Of a stretch of DNA of 64,000 bases, positions 34,083 through 42,393 are shown piece after piece; the first letter of the stretch is position 1; each line of letters begins with the position of its first letter. Source of the DNA: Erysipelotrichaceae bacterium (GTDB taxonomy: Bacteria; Bacillota_I; Bacilli_A; Erysipelotrichales; Erysipelotrichaceae). The stretch spans positions 1-64,000 of the forward strand of contig JAFRCV010000013.1 of assembly GCA_017404205.1 (NCBI GenBank). The letters are read 5' to 3'. Position numbers and translations under genes: made by a program. The notes under the pieces are model-generated. The model was not told where the DNA came from. It did not search any database and was given only the letters and a program-made list of their open reading frames with translations.

Positions 34083-34778
34083 GTGCCAAGAAAATATACT
34101 GCTTTAATAATAATATGCTTAATGATCGTCTTGTTGAGTATGCTTTCAGCTTATTTATATTGTTTAAATAAATTGGAATTAGTTGATGTATATAGTGCAA
34201 AATATAATCTATCAATGCGGACACTAATTAATGAGGACTTATTGGAAATAAACAAGTATCCAAAAGCTTATCTTAACGAAGAAATCATCGTCAACAAAGA
34301 AGACATCATTAACAAATATGTAAAGATTGACTCTTCGATACCAAAAGGCTCATTTTTCTATAAAAGTGCCATTGAAGATTTAATTGATGCCAAAGATAGT
34401 GTGAATGCATATTTAAAAGAAGGTGAAGTTGCTTATGATGTTTATTTAAAAGATATAAAAGCTAATCAGGCGTATCTGTCAAAAGGTGTTTTTGTCGATT
34501 TGTATTTAACAATTAATAAAGATCGTGTGCTAAGTGATTTATTAATAAACAATCTAAGAATAATTGGTTTATATGATATCAATCACAATGAGATAAAACA
34601 ATATGATGAAAAAACGATTTTAGATAGTATATGTTTAGCTGTTCCAAAAGAAGTTGTAAGTTATTTAAATAAAGCTAATGTTGTTGGTGAACTACGTATT
34701 GTGTTAGGCGAAAACAGTTACCAGGATATAAAAAGCAAACTAAACGAAAACTCTGAAATATTTGCTTATCTAAAATAG
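34083..34778 (+). CDS. CpaB/SAF-domain-like exported protein
   Basis: 231 aa. An N-terminal signal anchor (ALIIICLMIVLLSMLSAYLYCL) is followed by a SAF-like domain (VDVYSAKYNLSMRTLINEDLLEI...KYVKIDSSIPKGSFFYKSAI) and an RcpC/CpaB-like domain (VAYDVYLKDIKANQAYLSKGVFVDLYLTI). CpaB/RcpC belongs to Flp/Tad pilus assembly, yet no other Tad gene is nearby. GTG start with GGGAG upstream. Function here uncertain. Confidence 0.65.
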   Translation: MPRKYTALIIICLMIVLLSMLSAYLYCLNKLELVDVYSAKYNLSMRTLINEDLLEINKYPKAYLNEEIIVNKEDIINKYVKIDSSIPKGSFFYKSAIEDLIDAKDSVNAYLKEGEVAYDVYLKDIKANQAYLSKGVFVDLYLTINKDRVLSDLLINNLRIIGLYDINHNEIKQYDEKTILDSICLAVPKEVVSYLNKANVVGELRIVLGENSYQDIKSKLNENSEIFAYLK

Positions 34779-34787
34779 TGTTAAAAT
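34779..34787 (+). promoter_or_regulatory. Extended -10 promoter of the VanZ-like gene, leaderless
   Basis: TGTTAAAAT followed by 6 nt and a GTG start at 34794. The stop codon of the preceding gene lies within the promoter. Confidence 0.6.
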
Positions 34788-34793
34788 TAGATA

Positions 34794-35249
34794 GTGAAAA
34801 AGTTTTTGAAAATAACGATATTACTTTTATATTTAGGAATGATATTTTATTTTTCCTCACAAAATGCAGCTGAATCATTAGATACTTCAAATTCTTTAGT
34901 GCTCTATCTTATGAAACTTTTTGAAGCATTTAAGAATTCTCGTTTAGGATTTATTGTCGGTGATCTTAGTGTCTATACGTTTCGTTCTTTTATAAGAATG
35001 ATTATTCGTAAGACGGCCCATTTTGTAGAATTTTTCATCTTATATATTATCGTTTATGAAAACTTAAAAGAATATATACCTACAAAAGCTAAAGGCGTTG
35101 GGTTAGCAATTGCGATTGCTTGTGGTTTTTTGGATGAATTTCATCAATTGTTTGTTTATGGAAGGGCAGCATCATTTGTTGATTGTTTAATAGATGGAAG
35201 TGGCTGTCTATTGGCTTATTTTATTTGGCATCATTTATTTAAAAAATGA
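34794..35249 (+). CDS. VanZ-like membrane protein
   Basis: 151 aa. Four helices; family motifs FYFSSQNAAES near the N-terminus, RKTAHFVEFFILY (about 69-81) and LDEFHQLFVYGRAASFVDCLIDGSG (about 107-131). VanZ relatives can affect teicoplanin sensitivity, but most have no known role. GTG start, leaderless by position. It overlaps radC by 4 nt (ATGA). Confidence 0.9.
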   Translation: MKKFLKITILLLYLGMIFYFSSQNAAESLDTSNSLVLYLMKLFEAFKNSRLGFIVGDLSVYTFRSFIRMIIRKTAHFVEFFILYIIVYENLKEYIPTKAKGVGLAIAIACGFLDEFHQLFVYGRAASFVDCLIDGSGCLLAYFIWHHLFKK

Positions 35250-35905
35250 GTGAAAACCTTATGCCTAGAGAAAAAGCCATTAATTATGGTTTCTCTAGTT
35301 TAAGTAATAATGAATTAATCGCTTTGATACTTAAATCAGCTTATAAAGATAAAAATGTTTTTTCATTGACGGAAGAACTATTAGAAAAGGCTGGGGGATT
35401 TAATAATTTATTAAGTTTAAATTATGATGAATTAGTTAGTATCAAAGGAATAAAAAAGGCAAAAGCTTTAGAGATATTAGCGATACTTGAAGTATCAAAA
35501 AGATTATCAAAAGTTGATAGTGTAAGTCAAAATAATAGTCTTAATCCTTTAGTGCTTGTCGATTTTTTGCGTTTTAGTTTAGGCTTTTCAAGTCAAGAAG
35601 AATTCTTTGTGGTGTTTTTAGGTGGTAATGGTCGCATCATTAAAGCTTGCACACTATTTAAAGGTACGGGTGATAAGGCGATAGTTGGCGTTGATGAAAT
35701 ATATCGCAATGCCCTATTATTAAAAGCCAGAGCAATCGTTATTGCTCATAATCATCCAAGCGGAAATACTAGTCCATCGCCTGAAGATAGAAATATTACT
35801 GAAAGAATTAAAAAAGGCTGCGATTTAATTGGCATCAGCTTGTTAGATCATATCATCATTTCAAACACCTCATACTACAGTTTTAAAAGCAATAATTTAT
35901 TATGA
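35246..35905 (+). CDS. radC: RadC/JAB-domain protein
   Basis: 219 aa. An N-terminal helix-hairpin-helix region (LLSLNYDELVSIKGIKKAKALEIL) is followed by a RadC-type JAB/MPN metalloprotease fold with the HNHPSG motif (IVIAHNHPSGNTSPSPEDRNIT) and a downstream Asp (LLDHIIIS). The old repair role of RadC is disputed; a metal-dependent hydrolase role is likely by fold. It is coupled to the VanZ-like gene. Confidence 0.92.
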   Translation: MSENLMPREKAINYGFSSLSNNELIALILKSAYKDKNVFSLTEELLEKAGGFNNLLSLNYDELVSIKGIKKAKALEILAILEVSKRLSKVDSVSQNNSLNPLVLVDFLRFSLGFSSQEEFFVVFLGGNGRIIKACTLFKGTGDKAIVGVDEIYRNALLLKARAIVIAHNHPSGNTSPSPEDRNITERIKKGCDLIGISLLDHIIISNTSYYSFKSNNLL

Positions 35906-35911
35906 TAAAAT
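35903..35911 (+). promoter_or_regulatory. Extended -10 promoter of the lipoprotein gene, leaderless
   Basis: TGATAAAAT (overlapping the radC stop) followed by 6 nt and the ATG at 35918. Confidence 0.6.
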
Positions 35912-35917
35912 ATTTTT

Positions 35918-36640
35918 ATGAAAAAGCTTATTTTGGTGTTTTGCTTATTAATGTGTTTATGTGCTTGCAAAGATTCTAATGCCAATATCAATAAACAGTT
36001 AGATAATGTTTTTAATAACATTAATGACATTAAAGAATACCATACAAATAATACAATGAAATATTTTTCGTATTATTTACCAAGCGATATGCATGAAGAT
36101 GATTTAGACTCTGATGGCATTGTTTTAAAATATAATGATTCAACAATAATTATGAATCTTAATATTGCCAATATCATTAATTCAAAATATTATAACGATT
36201 ACATACTAACTGATGAATCGTTATTTGATAAACAATATTCAATTTATAAAAAACAAGGAAGTTTTAAGAATTTTGAAAATGACAATAAACGCTATATTTG
36301 CGATATTTATAATTATGATGATACATACGTATTGTTTCTTCAAAGTTCTGATATGAACTATCTTGGAAACATTGATATTCAAGATGCCGATGAAGTTGTT
36401 AAACATTTGCTAACAATTTGTAAAAACACTACTGTTTCAAAAGAAGAAGTTATAAAAGACTATTCAAATAAAGATGTTATCGATTATACTAAGAAACAAA
36501 TTAATCTTTTTGATGTTAATATGCCTGTAAATGGTGCATTGGCCGATTTATTAGTAGATGGGGCAATTGTTGCAGATGGCATCTACATTGAGAATAATCC
36601 AAGCGACAGTGAAGAGATTAATGAAATTCCTTATGAATAA
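35918..36640 (+). CDS. Hypothetical lipoprotein
   Basis: 240 aa. A signal peptide MKKLILVFCLLMCLCAC with a lipobox-like LCAC is followed by a mostly alpha/beta soluble domain and an acidic end (NNPSDSEEINEIPYE). Family not recognised. It lies just before a disordered protein and murC, so a cell-surface role is plausible but unproved. Confidence 0.7.
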   Translation: MKKLILVFCLLMCLCACKDSNANINKQLDNVFNNINDIKEYHTNNTMKYFSYYLPSDMHEDDLDSDGIVLKYNDSTIIMNLNIANIINSKYYNDYILTDESLFDKQYSIYKKQGSFKNFENDNKRYICDIYNYDDTYVLFLQSSDMNYLGNIDIQDADEVVKHLLTICKNTTVSKEEVIKDYSNKDVIDYTKKQINLFDVNMPVNGALADLLVDGAIVADGIYIENNPSDSEEINEIPYE

Positions 36641-36685
36641 GTAATCACAAAAAAATAAATGTAGTAAAATAACAATGAGGTAAAT

Positions 36686-37285
36686 ATGGCAGAGACTACA
36701 ACTTTAAAAAAAATATTTGATGTTTTATTTGAACCAGATCCAAACAATTCAGATGATGAAAAACAAGTTCCAAAAGCTAAAGAACAAACTCGTTATAAAG
36801 CTGAAGACTTTTTATATGAAAAAAAGAATAAACCAAGTGAAGAAACAAAAGAAACTAAATTTGACAATATCTTTGTTGACTATAATATAAAAAAAGAAAC
36901 TAAGAATGAATATGTGGCTGATAAAGAAGAAGTATCGGAAAGATATGAACCAAGTATGAACATCAGTCCTATTTTTGGTGTAATTGAAGACAAAAAGAAA
37001 AAAGACATACATATAAATGCTGATGTTGATTATGCTTCAGTTAATAAGCCAACAGATAGTCATCTTGGAACTGTCTTATCTCCTTTTTATGGCTATTCTT
37101 CGCCAAAAAATGTTGAAAAGAAAGAAGATAACGAAATCAAAAAAGAAGAAATTGAAGATTTTGATATAACTGAAGATTTAGGCGATATTTTCGCTACAGA
37201 TGAGTTTAAACAAGAAATTAAAGAAGAAGGTCAAACTGAAGAAATCGATTTGTTCAGTGATTTTGATATAACCGAGGATAAATAG
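36686..37285 (+). CDS. Hypothetical disordered acidic protein upstream of murC
   Basis: 199 aa, rich in Lys, Glu and Asp, with no membrane segment and little predicted fold. The C-terminal third repeats the motif DFDITED twice (about 152-158 and 192-198), linked to nearby Asp-Leu-Phe patterns (LGDIFATDEF; IDLFSDF). Such repeats in a disordered tail usually bind a partner. GAGG precedes the ATG. Its stop overlaps the murC GTG by 1 nt. The neighbouring block matches B. subtilis murC-ytxG-ytxH, where the sftA/ytpS genes precede murC; no similarity to those is seen. Confidence 0.65.
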   Translation: MAETTTLKKIFDVLFEPDPNNSDDEKQVPKAKEQTRYKAEDFLYEKKNKPSEETKETKFDNIFVDYNIKKETKNEYVADKEEVSERYEPSMNISPIFGVIEDKKKKDIHINADVDYASVNKPTDSHLGTVLSPFYGYSSPKNVEKKEDNEIKKEEIEDFDITEDLGDIFATDEFKQEIKEEGQTEEIDLFSDFDITEDK

Positions 37286-38589
37286 TGTATTACTTTATAG
37301 GTATTAAAGGCACAGGAATGGCTGCTCTAGCCATAATGCTTAAAGGACTGGGCTATGAAGTTAAGGGCTCTGATCTTAATAAGCATTTTTTTACTGAAGA
37401 TGAATTAATTAAAAATAATATTGAAATACTAGATTTTAATCCAAGTAATATTAAAGACAACTATACTGTGATTATTGGTAATGCCTTTTTAGAAGATTTT
37501 GAAGAAGTTATTGTGGCAAGGAATAATCCAACTTGTAAATGCTATCGCTACCATGAATTTGTTGGCGAATTAATAAAGAATTATATTTCTATTTCAATTG
37601 CTGGATCGCATGGCAAAACAACAACTACAACATTAGCTAAAACTGTTTTAAGTAAATTCAAAAAGACAGCATATTTAATTGGTGATGGTGAAGGCTATTT
37701 AAATAAAGACAGTGAATATATCTGTTTAGAATCTGATGAATTTAGAAATCATTTTTTAGCTTATTATCCTAATTTTGCGATTATCACAAATATTGAAATT
37801 GATCATGTTGACTTCTTTAAAGATGAAGAAGAATATTTTGAAGCCTATCAAAAGTTTGTCAACAATGTTCAAAAAGCTGTATTTTATTATGGTGAAGATG
37901 AGTATTGTCAAAGATTACAATTTGGCAATAAAGAACATTATTCATTTGGCATAAAATCAAATAATGATTATTATACAGAAAACTTAGTTGAAGATAATAA
38001 AGGAACAAGTTTTGATTTAATGTATAAAGGGCAAAAGTTAGCCCATTATGATTTACCTCTTGTAGGACATCATCTATTAATAGATGCCTTAGGAGTAATA
38101 GCATTAAGCGATTATTTGGGCTTTGATCATAAAGCCATTAATGATGCTTTAAATGAATACCGTGGCCCAAAAAGAAGATACGTAATTGAAGAATATAAGA
38201 ATTGTATTTTTATTGATGATTATGCTCATCATCCAACAGAAGTAAAAGTTACATTAGAAGCAACAAGACTGCGCTATCCCGAAAGTAAAATAGTTGCGAT
38301 ATTTAAACCACATCGTGCAAGTAGGGTATTACATTTCGCAAATGATTTTAAAGATGCTTTACTTTTGGCTGATAAAGTATATTTATTGGATTTTACATCG
38401 ATTGATGATAAACAAGACGGAACTAATATTGATATAAATTATTTAGCTAAAATGATTGATGGCTCAATTGTATTAGAAGAATCAAAACAAGGTGCTGAAA
38501 TCTTGGCTAAAGAAGGACAAGCAGTATATGTGTTTATGTCTAGCAAGGATATTTACAATATAGCTAATTGGACAAAAGAATATCTATAG
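37285..38589 (+). CDS. murC: UDP-N-acetylmuramate-L-alanine ligase
   Basis: 434-aa Mur ligase that adds L-Ala to UDP-MurNAc in peptidoglycan synthesis. N-terminal YYFIGIKGTGMAALAIMLKGLGYEVKGSD nucleotide-sugar domain, ATP loop AGSHGKTTTTT, then IFIDDYAHHPTEVKVTLEATR of the MurC C-domain and GPKRRY. GTG start in a TAGTG overlap. It is first in murC-ytxG-ytxH-ccpA-tyrS, conserved with Bacillus. Confidence 0.93.
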   Translation: MYYFIGIKGTGMAALAIMLKGLGYEVKGSDLNKHFFTEDELIKNNIEILDFNPSNIKDNYTVIIGNAFLEDFEEVIVARNNPTCKCYRYHEFVGELIKNYISISIAGSHGKTTTTTLAKTVLSKFKKTAYLIGDGEGYLNKDSEYICLESDEFRNHFLAYYPNFAIITNIEIDHVDFFKDEEEYFEAYQKFVNNVQKAVFYYGEDEYCQRLQFGNKEHYSFGIKSNNDYYTENLVEDNKGTSFDLMYKGQKLAHYDLPLVGHHLLIDALGVIALSDYLGFDHKAINDALNEYRGPKRRYVIEEYKNCIFIDDYAHHPTEVKVTLEATRLRYPESKIVAIFKPHRASRVLHFANDFKDALLLADKVYLLDFTSIDDKQDGTNIDINYLAKMIDGSIVLEESKQGAEILAKEGQAVYVFMSSKDIYNIANWTKEYL

Positions 38590-38658
38590 TTGTAAGGGCA
38601 TACATAAGATTGAAAAAATTTTCATAATAAACTAAAATATCATAGAGAGGTGGCAAAT

Positions 38659-39066
38659 ATGAATTATTTTTTCAATGATTTATCACAAATTTGTAGGTTA
38701 CTACTTCCTATTATTGGCTTGGCTGTATTAATTGTCTTAATTATTGTCTTAATTAAGATTTCAAAATTGTTAGATACAACCAATGTAACAATAGAAAAAA
38801 CTCATGGATCAATTAAACTTGTTGAAGAAACATTAAGCAAAGCACAAGAACCAGTTGATACAGTAGTTAAGGTAGCTAAAAGCATCGATAAAGCACATGA
38901 TGCAAGCATCAAAGCTATTGATGATGCTAAAGAATATGTAATTAAAAACATTGAACAAATAAAGAATAGGGCTAGTGAGCTTAACGATAAATTAAGCAAA
39001 AAGGAAGTTGAAGAAGTTAAAGAACTTAAAGAACCAAGCCCAGATGATATTTTGAAAGGAGAATAA
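38659..39066 (+). CDS. DUF948/YtxG-like membrane protein
   Basis: 135 aa. A membrane helix (ICRLLLPIIGLAVLIVLIIVLIKI) is followed by a long amphipathic coiled region typical of DUF948 (TTNVTIEKTHGSIKLVEETLSKAQEPVDTVVKVA). The ATG at 38659 is preferred over the GTG at 38650 because GAGAGG lies at the right distance. B. subtilis ytxG holds the same place between murC and ytxH. Confidence 0.8.
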   Translation: MNYFFNDLSQICRLLLPIIGLAVLIVLIIVLIKISKLLDTTNVTIEKTHGSIKLVEETLSKAQEPVDTVVKVAKSIDKAHDASIKAIDDAKEYVIKNIEQIKNRASELNDKLSKKEVEEVKELKEPSPDDILKGE

Positions 39067-39067
39067 T

Positions 39068-39688
39068 ATGTTAGAAGAAAACAAAAATATCGAAGAACAA
39101 ATTGATGAAACAGTCGAAGAAATGAAGAAAAAAATTGAAGAAATTTCGCAAAATGCTGATAAAGTAGAAGGCGATTTTGCTTCAAAGGCTCAAGAAATAA
39201 AGACAAAAGCTGTTGATGTATTAAATAATGTAGTAGTTAAGTTAAAAGGTCTATATAACAATGTTAATGATAATGAAGACGTCAAGAAAACATTAGCTTT
39301 TGTCAAATCAAAAGCTAAAGATTTATATGATTCAGCTTTAAAATCAATCAATGATTTTATGAATCAAGAAAAAGTTAAAGATTCATTATCTAATGCTAAT
39401 GAATTTGCTTCAAAAGTAGTTGATAAAGTTAGTGATGTATACAATGATGCTGTTGAAGCTGCTAAGAAAAACGAAACAATTAAAAACATCAGTGAAAAAG
39501 TAAGTGCAGGCTATGAAAATGTAGTAAAAAGCACAAAAGAATTCTTAGAAAAACCAGAAGTACAAGAAAGAATTGAAAAAGCTAAAGATGGAACTATCGA
39601 CATTGCTGAAAAGGCTGTTGAAGCTTTAAGAAACTGGTTAAGACCTGAAGATAAAAAAGAAGAAGACAAGCAAGAGCCAAAGGAATAG
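39068..39688 (+). CDS. YtxH-like amphipathic-helix protein
   Basis: 206 aa, Lys/Glu-rich with repeated segments of apolipoprotein/LEA type (VKKTLAFVKSKAKDLYDSALKS; VVDKVSDVYNDAVEAAKK). No membrane helix is seen, unlike YtxH. It ends ALRNWLRPED plus a charged tail. A ribosome site (AAAGGAG) precedes the ATG, right after the DUF948 gene. Position matches ytxH; function unknown, possibly a stress-linked surface-binding protein. Confidence 0.7.
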   Translation: MLEENKNIEEQIDETVEEMKKKIEEISQNADKVEGDFASKAQEIKTKAVDVLNNVVVKLKGLYNNVNDNEDVKKTLAFVKSKAKDLYDSALKSINDFMNQEKVKDSLSNANEFASKVVDKVSDVYNDAVEAAKKNETIKNISEKVSAGYENVVKSTKEFLEKPEVQERIEKAKDGTIDIAEKAVEALRNWLRPEDKKEEDKQEPKE

Positions 39689-39691
39689 CTT

Positions 39692-40681
39692 ATGAAAAGA
39701 GTTACTATCTATGATGTTGCAAGAGAAGCAAAAGTTTCGCTAGCCACCGTATCAAGAGTAATGAATGGTTCAGATGTTGTTAAAGAAGCAACTAAAGCCA
39801 AAGTAGAAGAAGCTATTAAAAAACTTGGTTACAAGCCAAATGCCATCGCTCAAGGATTGGCTTTGCAAAGAACAACAACAATTGGATTAATATTTCCTGA
39901 AGAATCTTTACATAATGCTGGTCAATTGATCAATGGTCTTTGTGATGTTGCCAAGATATATGATTACAATATTTATTTGCATTCAATAACTCAAGGTATA
40001 ACTAATATTCAAGAAGTTGTTGATGAGGTTATCAAGTCACGTGTTGATGGTGTTGTAATATACTGTAATAAAGCGCTTGATAAAGAAACAAAAGAATTAG
40101 ATGCATTCAATATCCCAATGGTTGCTGTTGGCAATAGAATTGCTGCAAAATCAATATGTTCCGTTTCTGTTGATTATCAAAGAGCTGTATATGAAACAGT
40201 TGATGAATATTTAAATAAAGGCAAAAAAGATATTGCTGTTTTAGAAGACAGAAAAAATAAGAACATGACAGAAGAAATGATCGAAGGTGCCAAAATGGCT
40301 TTTAATGATCACAATATGAATTTTAATAGTTACCTAGAATTTTCAAACGATGAACGTTCTACTTATAAATTCTTAAAGAGCTATTTTAAAAACCATCGTC
40401 ATGATTTAATGATTGTCAATCGTGATTCACAAGCTTTAGCTTGTCTAAATGCATGTAGAGAAAATGGTGTAAATGTTCCTGAAGATATGGAAATCATTTG
40501 TTTAAACGATACAAAATATTTGTCAATGGTAAGACCAGAAATATCTGCATATGAAGTGCCTACTTACGATTTAGGTGCCGTTGCTATGCGACTAATGACA
40601 AAGATGTTAAAAAATGAAGAAGTTGATGACAAACAAAAAATACTAGGTTATATTTTTCAAAATAGAAAGACAACAAAATAA
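39692..40681 (+). CDS. ccpA: LacI/GalR-family regulator, probable CcpA
   Basis: 329 aa. N-terminal helix-turn-helix TIYDVAREAKVSLATVSRVMNG and hinge helix KPNAIAQGLALQRTTTIGLI, then the periplasmic-binding-protein-like core. CcpA binds HPr(Ser-P) and controls carbon catabolite genes at cre sites. The CcpA assignment rests mainly on its place between ytxH and tyrS, as in B. subtilis, and on ptsI elsewhere in the window. Another LacI-type role is possible. Confidence 0.8.
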   Translation: MKRVTIYDVAREAKVSLATVSRVMNGSDVVKEATKAKVEEAIKKLGYKPNAIAQGLALQRTTTIGLIFPEESLHNAGQLINGLCDVAKIYDYNIYLHSITQGITNIQEVVDEVIKSRVDGVVIYCNKALDKETKELDAFNIPMVAVGNRIAAKSICSVSVDYQRAVYETVDEYLNKGKKDIAVLEDRKNKNMTEEMIEGAKMAFNDHNMNFNSYLEFSNDERSTYKFLKSYFKNHRHDLMIVNRDSQALACLNACRENGVNVPEDMEIICLNDTKYLSMVRPEISAYEVPTYDLGAVAMRLMTKMLKNEEVDDKQKILGYIFQNRKTTK

Positions 40682-40682
40682 T

Positions 40683-41909
40683 ATGGGTATATATGAAGAA
40701 TTAGAATGGCGAGGACTTGTCAAAGATGTGTCTTCTCCTGAGCTTAGAGAAAAATTAAATGCTGGTGGAATGACATTTTATATTGGAACAGATCCAACTG
40801 GTGATTCATTGCATATTGGGCATTTCTCAAGCTTTTTAATTTCAAAAAGACTAAAAGATGCCGGCCATCATCCAATTTTATTAGTTGGTGGTGGAACGGG
40901 ACTAATTGGCGATCCAAAACCAGATGCTGAAAGGCCAATGATTACTAAAGAAGAAGTTGAACATAACTTCAATTGTTTAAAAAAACAAGCTGAAAAGATA
41001 TTTGGCTTTGAAGTTGTAAATAATTATGACTGGCTAAAAGATTTTAGTTTTATTGAGTGGTTAAGAGATGTAGGAAAATTCTTTAATGTTGGTTATATGC
41101 TAAATAAAGACATTGTAAGAAGAAGATTAGATGAAGGAATTACCTATACAGAATTTTCTTATATGACTCTTCAAGCATATGATTTTTTACATTTACATAA
41201 TAAAAAAGGTGTAAATCTTCAAGTTGCTGGACAAGATCAATGGGGCAATATTACAGCTGGTATTGAACTTGTAAGAAAAAAACAAAACGAAGAAGTTTTT
41301 GGATTTACAATGCCTTTGTTGACAAAATCGGATGGCCAAAAATTTGGCAAGACAAATGGTAAAGCAATCTGGTTAGATCCTGAAAAAACATCTCCATATG
41401 AAATGTATCAATTCTTTATTAATTCTGAAGATGATAAAGTTATTGATTATTTGAAATTCTTAACTTTCTTATCTAAAGAAGAAATAGAAGCACTTGAGAA
41501 ATCAAATAAAGAGGAACCACATTTAAGATTAGCTCATAAAGCCTTAGCTAAAGAAGTTATTACTTTTATACACGGTGAAGATGCATATAATACTGCTGTT
41601 AAGATTGCCGATACGTTCTTTAAGGGCGATATTAGAGATTTAAATTATGAAGAATTAAAAGCGGGTGTTGCGGACCTTGAAAAGAGTTTAATAGATGATG
41701 GAACGCCTTTAATTGATGCTTTAGTAAATATTAAAGTTTGTAATTCAAAAAGAGAAGCACGTGATTTAATTAGCGGTAGTTCTATTAGTGTTAATGGCGA
41801 AAAGATTACTGATTTAGATTATGTGTTAAGTAAAGAAAAAGCTTTTAATAACGAACTTGTTGTTATTAAAAAAGGCAAGAAATACTGGTACGCTGTAAAC
41901 TTTAATTAA
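40683..41909 (+). CDS. tyrS: Tyrosyl-tRNA synthetase
   Basis: 408-aa class Ic synthetase (TyrRS-S type). HIGH motif in PTGDSLHIGHFSSFL, KMSKS-like loop KFGKTNGK, QVAGQDQWGNITAGIEL at the tyrosine site, and a C-terminal S4 RNA-binding domain (NIKVCNSKREARDLISGSSISVNGEKITD). It follows ccpA by 1 nt. No T-box precedes it, unlike many Bacillus tyrS genes. Confidence 0.95.
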   Translation: MGIYEELEWRGLVKDVSSPELREKLNAGGMTFYIGTDPTGDSLHIGHFSSFLISKRLKDAGHHPILLVGGGTGLIGDPKPDAERPMITKEEVEHNFNCLKKQAEKIFGFEVVNNYDWLKDFSFIEWLRDVGKFFNVGYMLNKDIVRRRLDEGITYTEFSYMTLQAYDFLHLHNKKGVNLQVAGQDQWGNITAGIELVRKKQNEEVFGFTMPLLTKSDGQKFGKTNGKAIWLDPEKTSPYEMYQFFINSEDDKVIDYLKFLTFLSKEEIEALEKSNKEEPHLRLAHKALAKEVITFIHGEDAYNTAVKIADTFFKGDIRDLNYEELKAGVADLEKSLIDDGTPLIDALVNIKVCNSKREARDLISGSSISVNGEKITDLDYVLSKEKAFNNELVVIKKGKKYWYAVNFN

Positions 41910-41910
41910 A

Positions 41911-42393
41911 ATGAAAAAAACAATTGTTGTTATTCTACTTTTACTTCTTGTAGCTTGTAGTGATGGAGTAATTGATAAGAATACAAATGAAAAATATCTT
42001 GATATGGTAGCTCAGTTACAAGAACATAACGACTTTTTAAATAAAAGTGAATTTTTTGATGTGAGTTATGATATCAGCAAAATCAATGGTGCATATCGTT
42101 TTTATGTAATTATTGATAATGTTAAAACAGCAATGTATGATGTGGTAGCTGTAGCTGTTGAAAAAGATGTTGACTATTCAAATCACATGGCAGCTAATAT
42201 CGGCATTTTTGAAGAAAACATGTATTCATTGGTGCCAAACCAATATAATGCTGAAAAAGGTTATATGAAAGGCATAAGTATTTCAGGCATTAGTGAAAAA
42301 GCCAACCCAACTATTTATTTATTAGTTGAATGGAAGAACAAAGATATGTCAATTACACATCGTGAATATATTGTTTTGACAAAAGAGGACTAA
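41911..42393 (+). CDS. Hypothetical small lipoprotein
   Basis: 160 aa. Signal peptide MKKTIVVILLLLLVACS with lipobox LVAC. The mature part is a small alpha/beta domain (NKSEFFDVSYDISKINGAYRFYVIIDN...). Family not recognised. It lies between tyrS (1-nt gap) and the flippase gene (0-nt gap), so it is translated within that operon. Confidence 0.7.
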   Translation: MKKTIVVILLLLLVACSDGVIDKNTNEKYLDMVAQLQEHNDFLNKSEFFDVSYDISKINGAYRFYVIIDNVKTAMYDVVAVAVEKDVDYSNHMAANIGIFEENMYSLVPNQYNAEKGYMKGISISGISEKANPTIYLLVEWKNKDMSITHREYIVLTKED

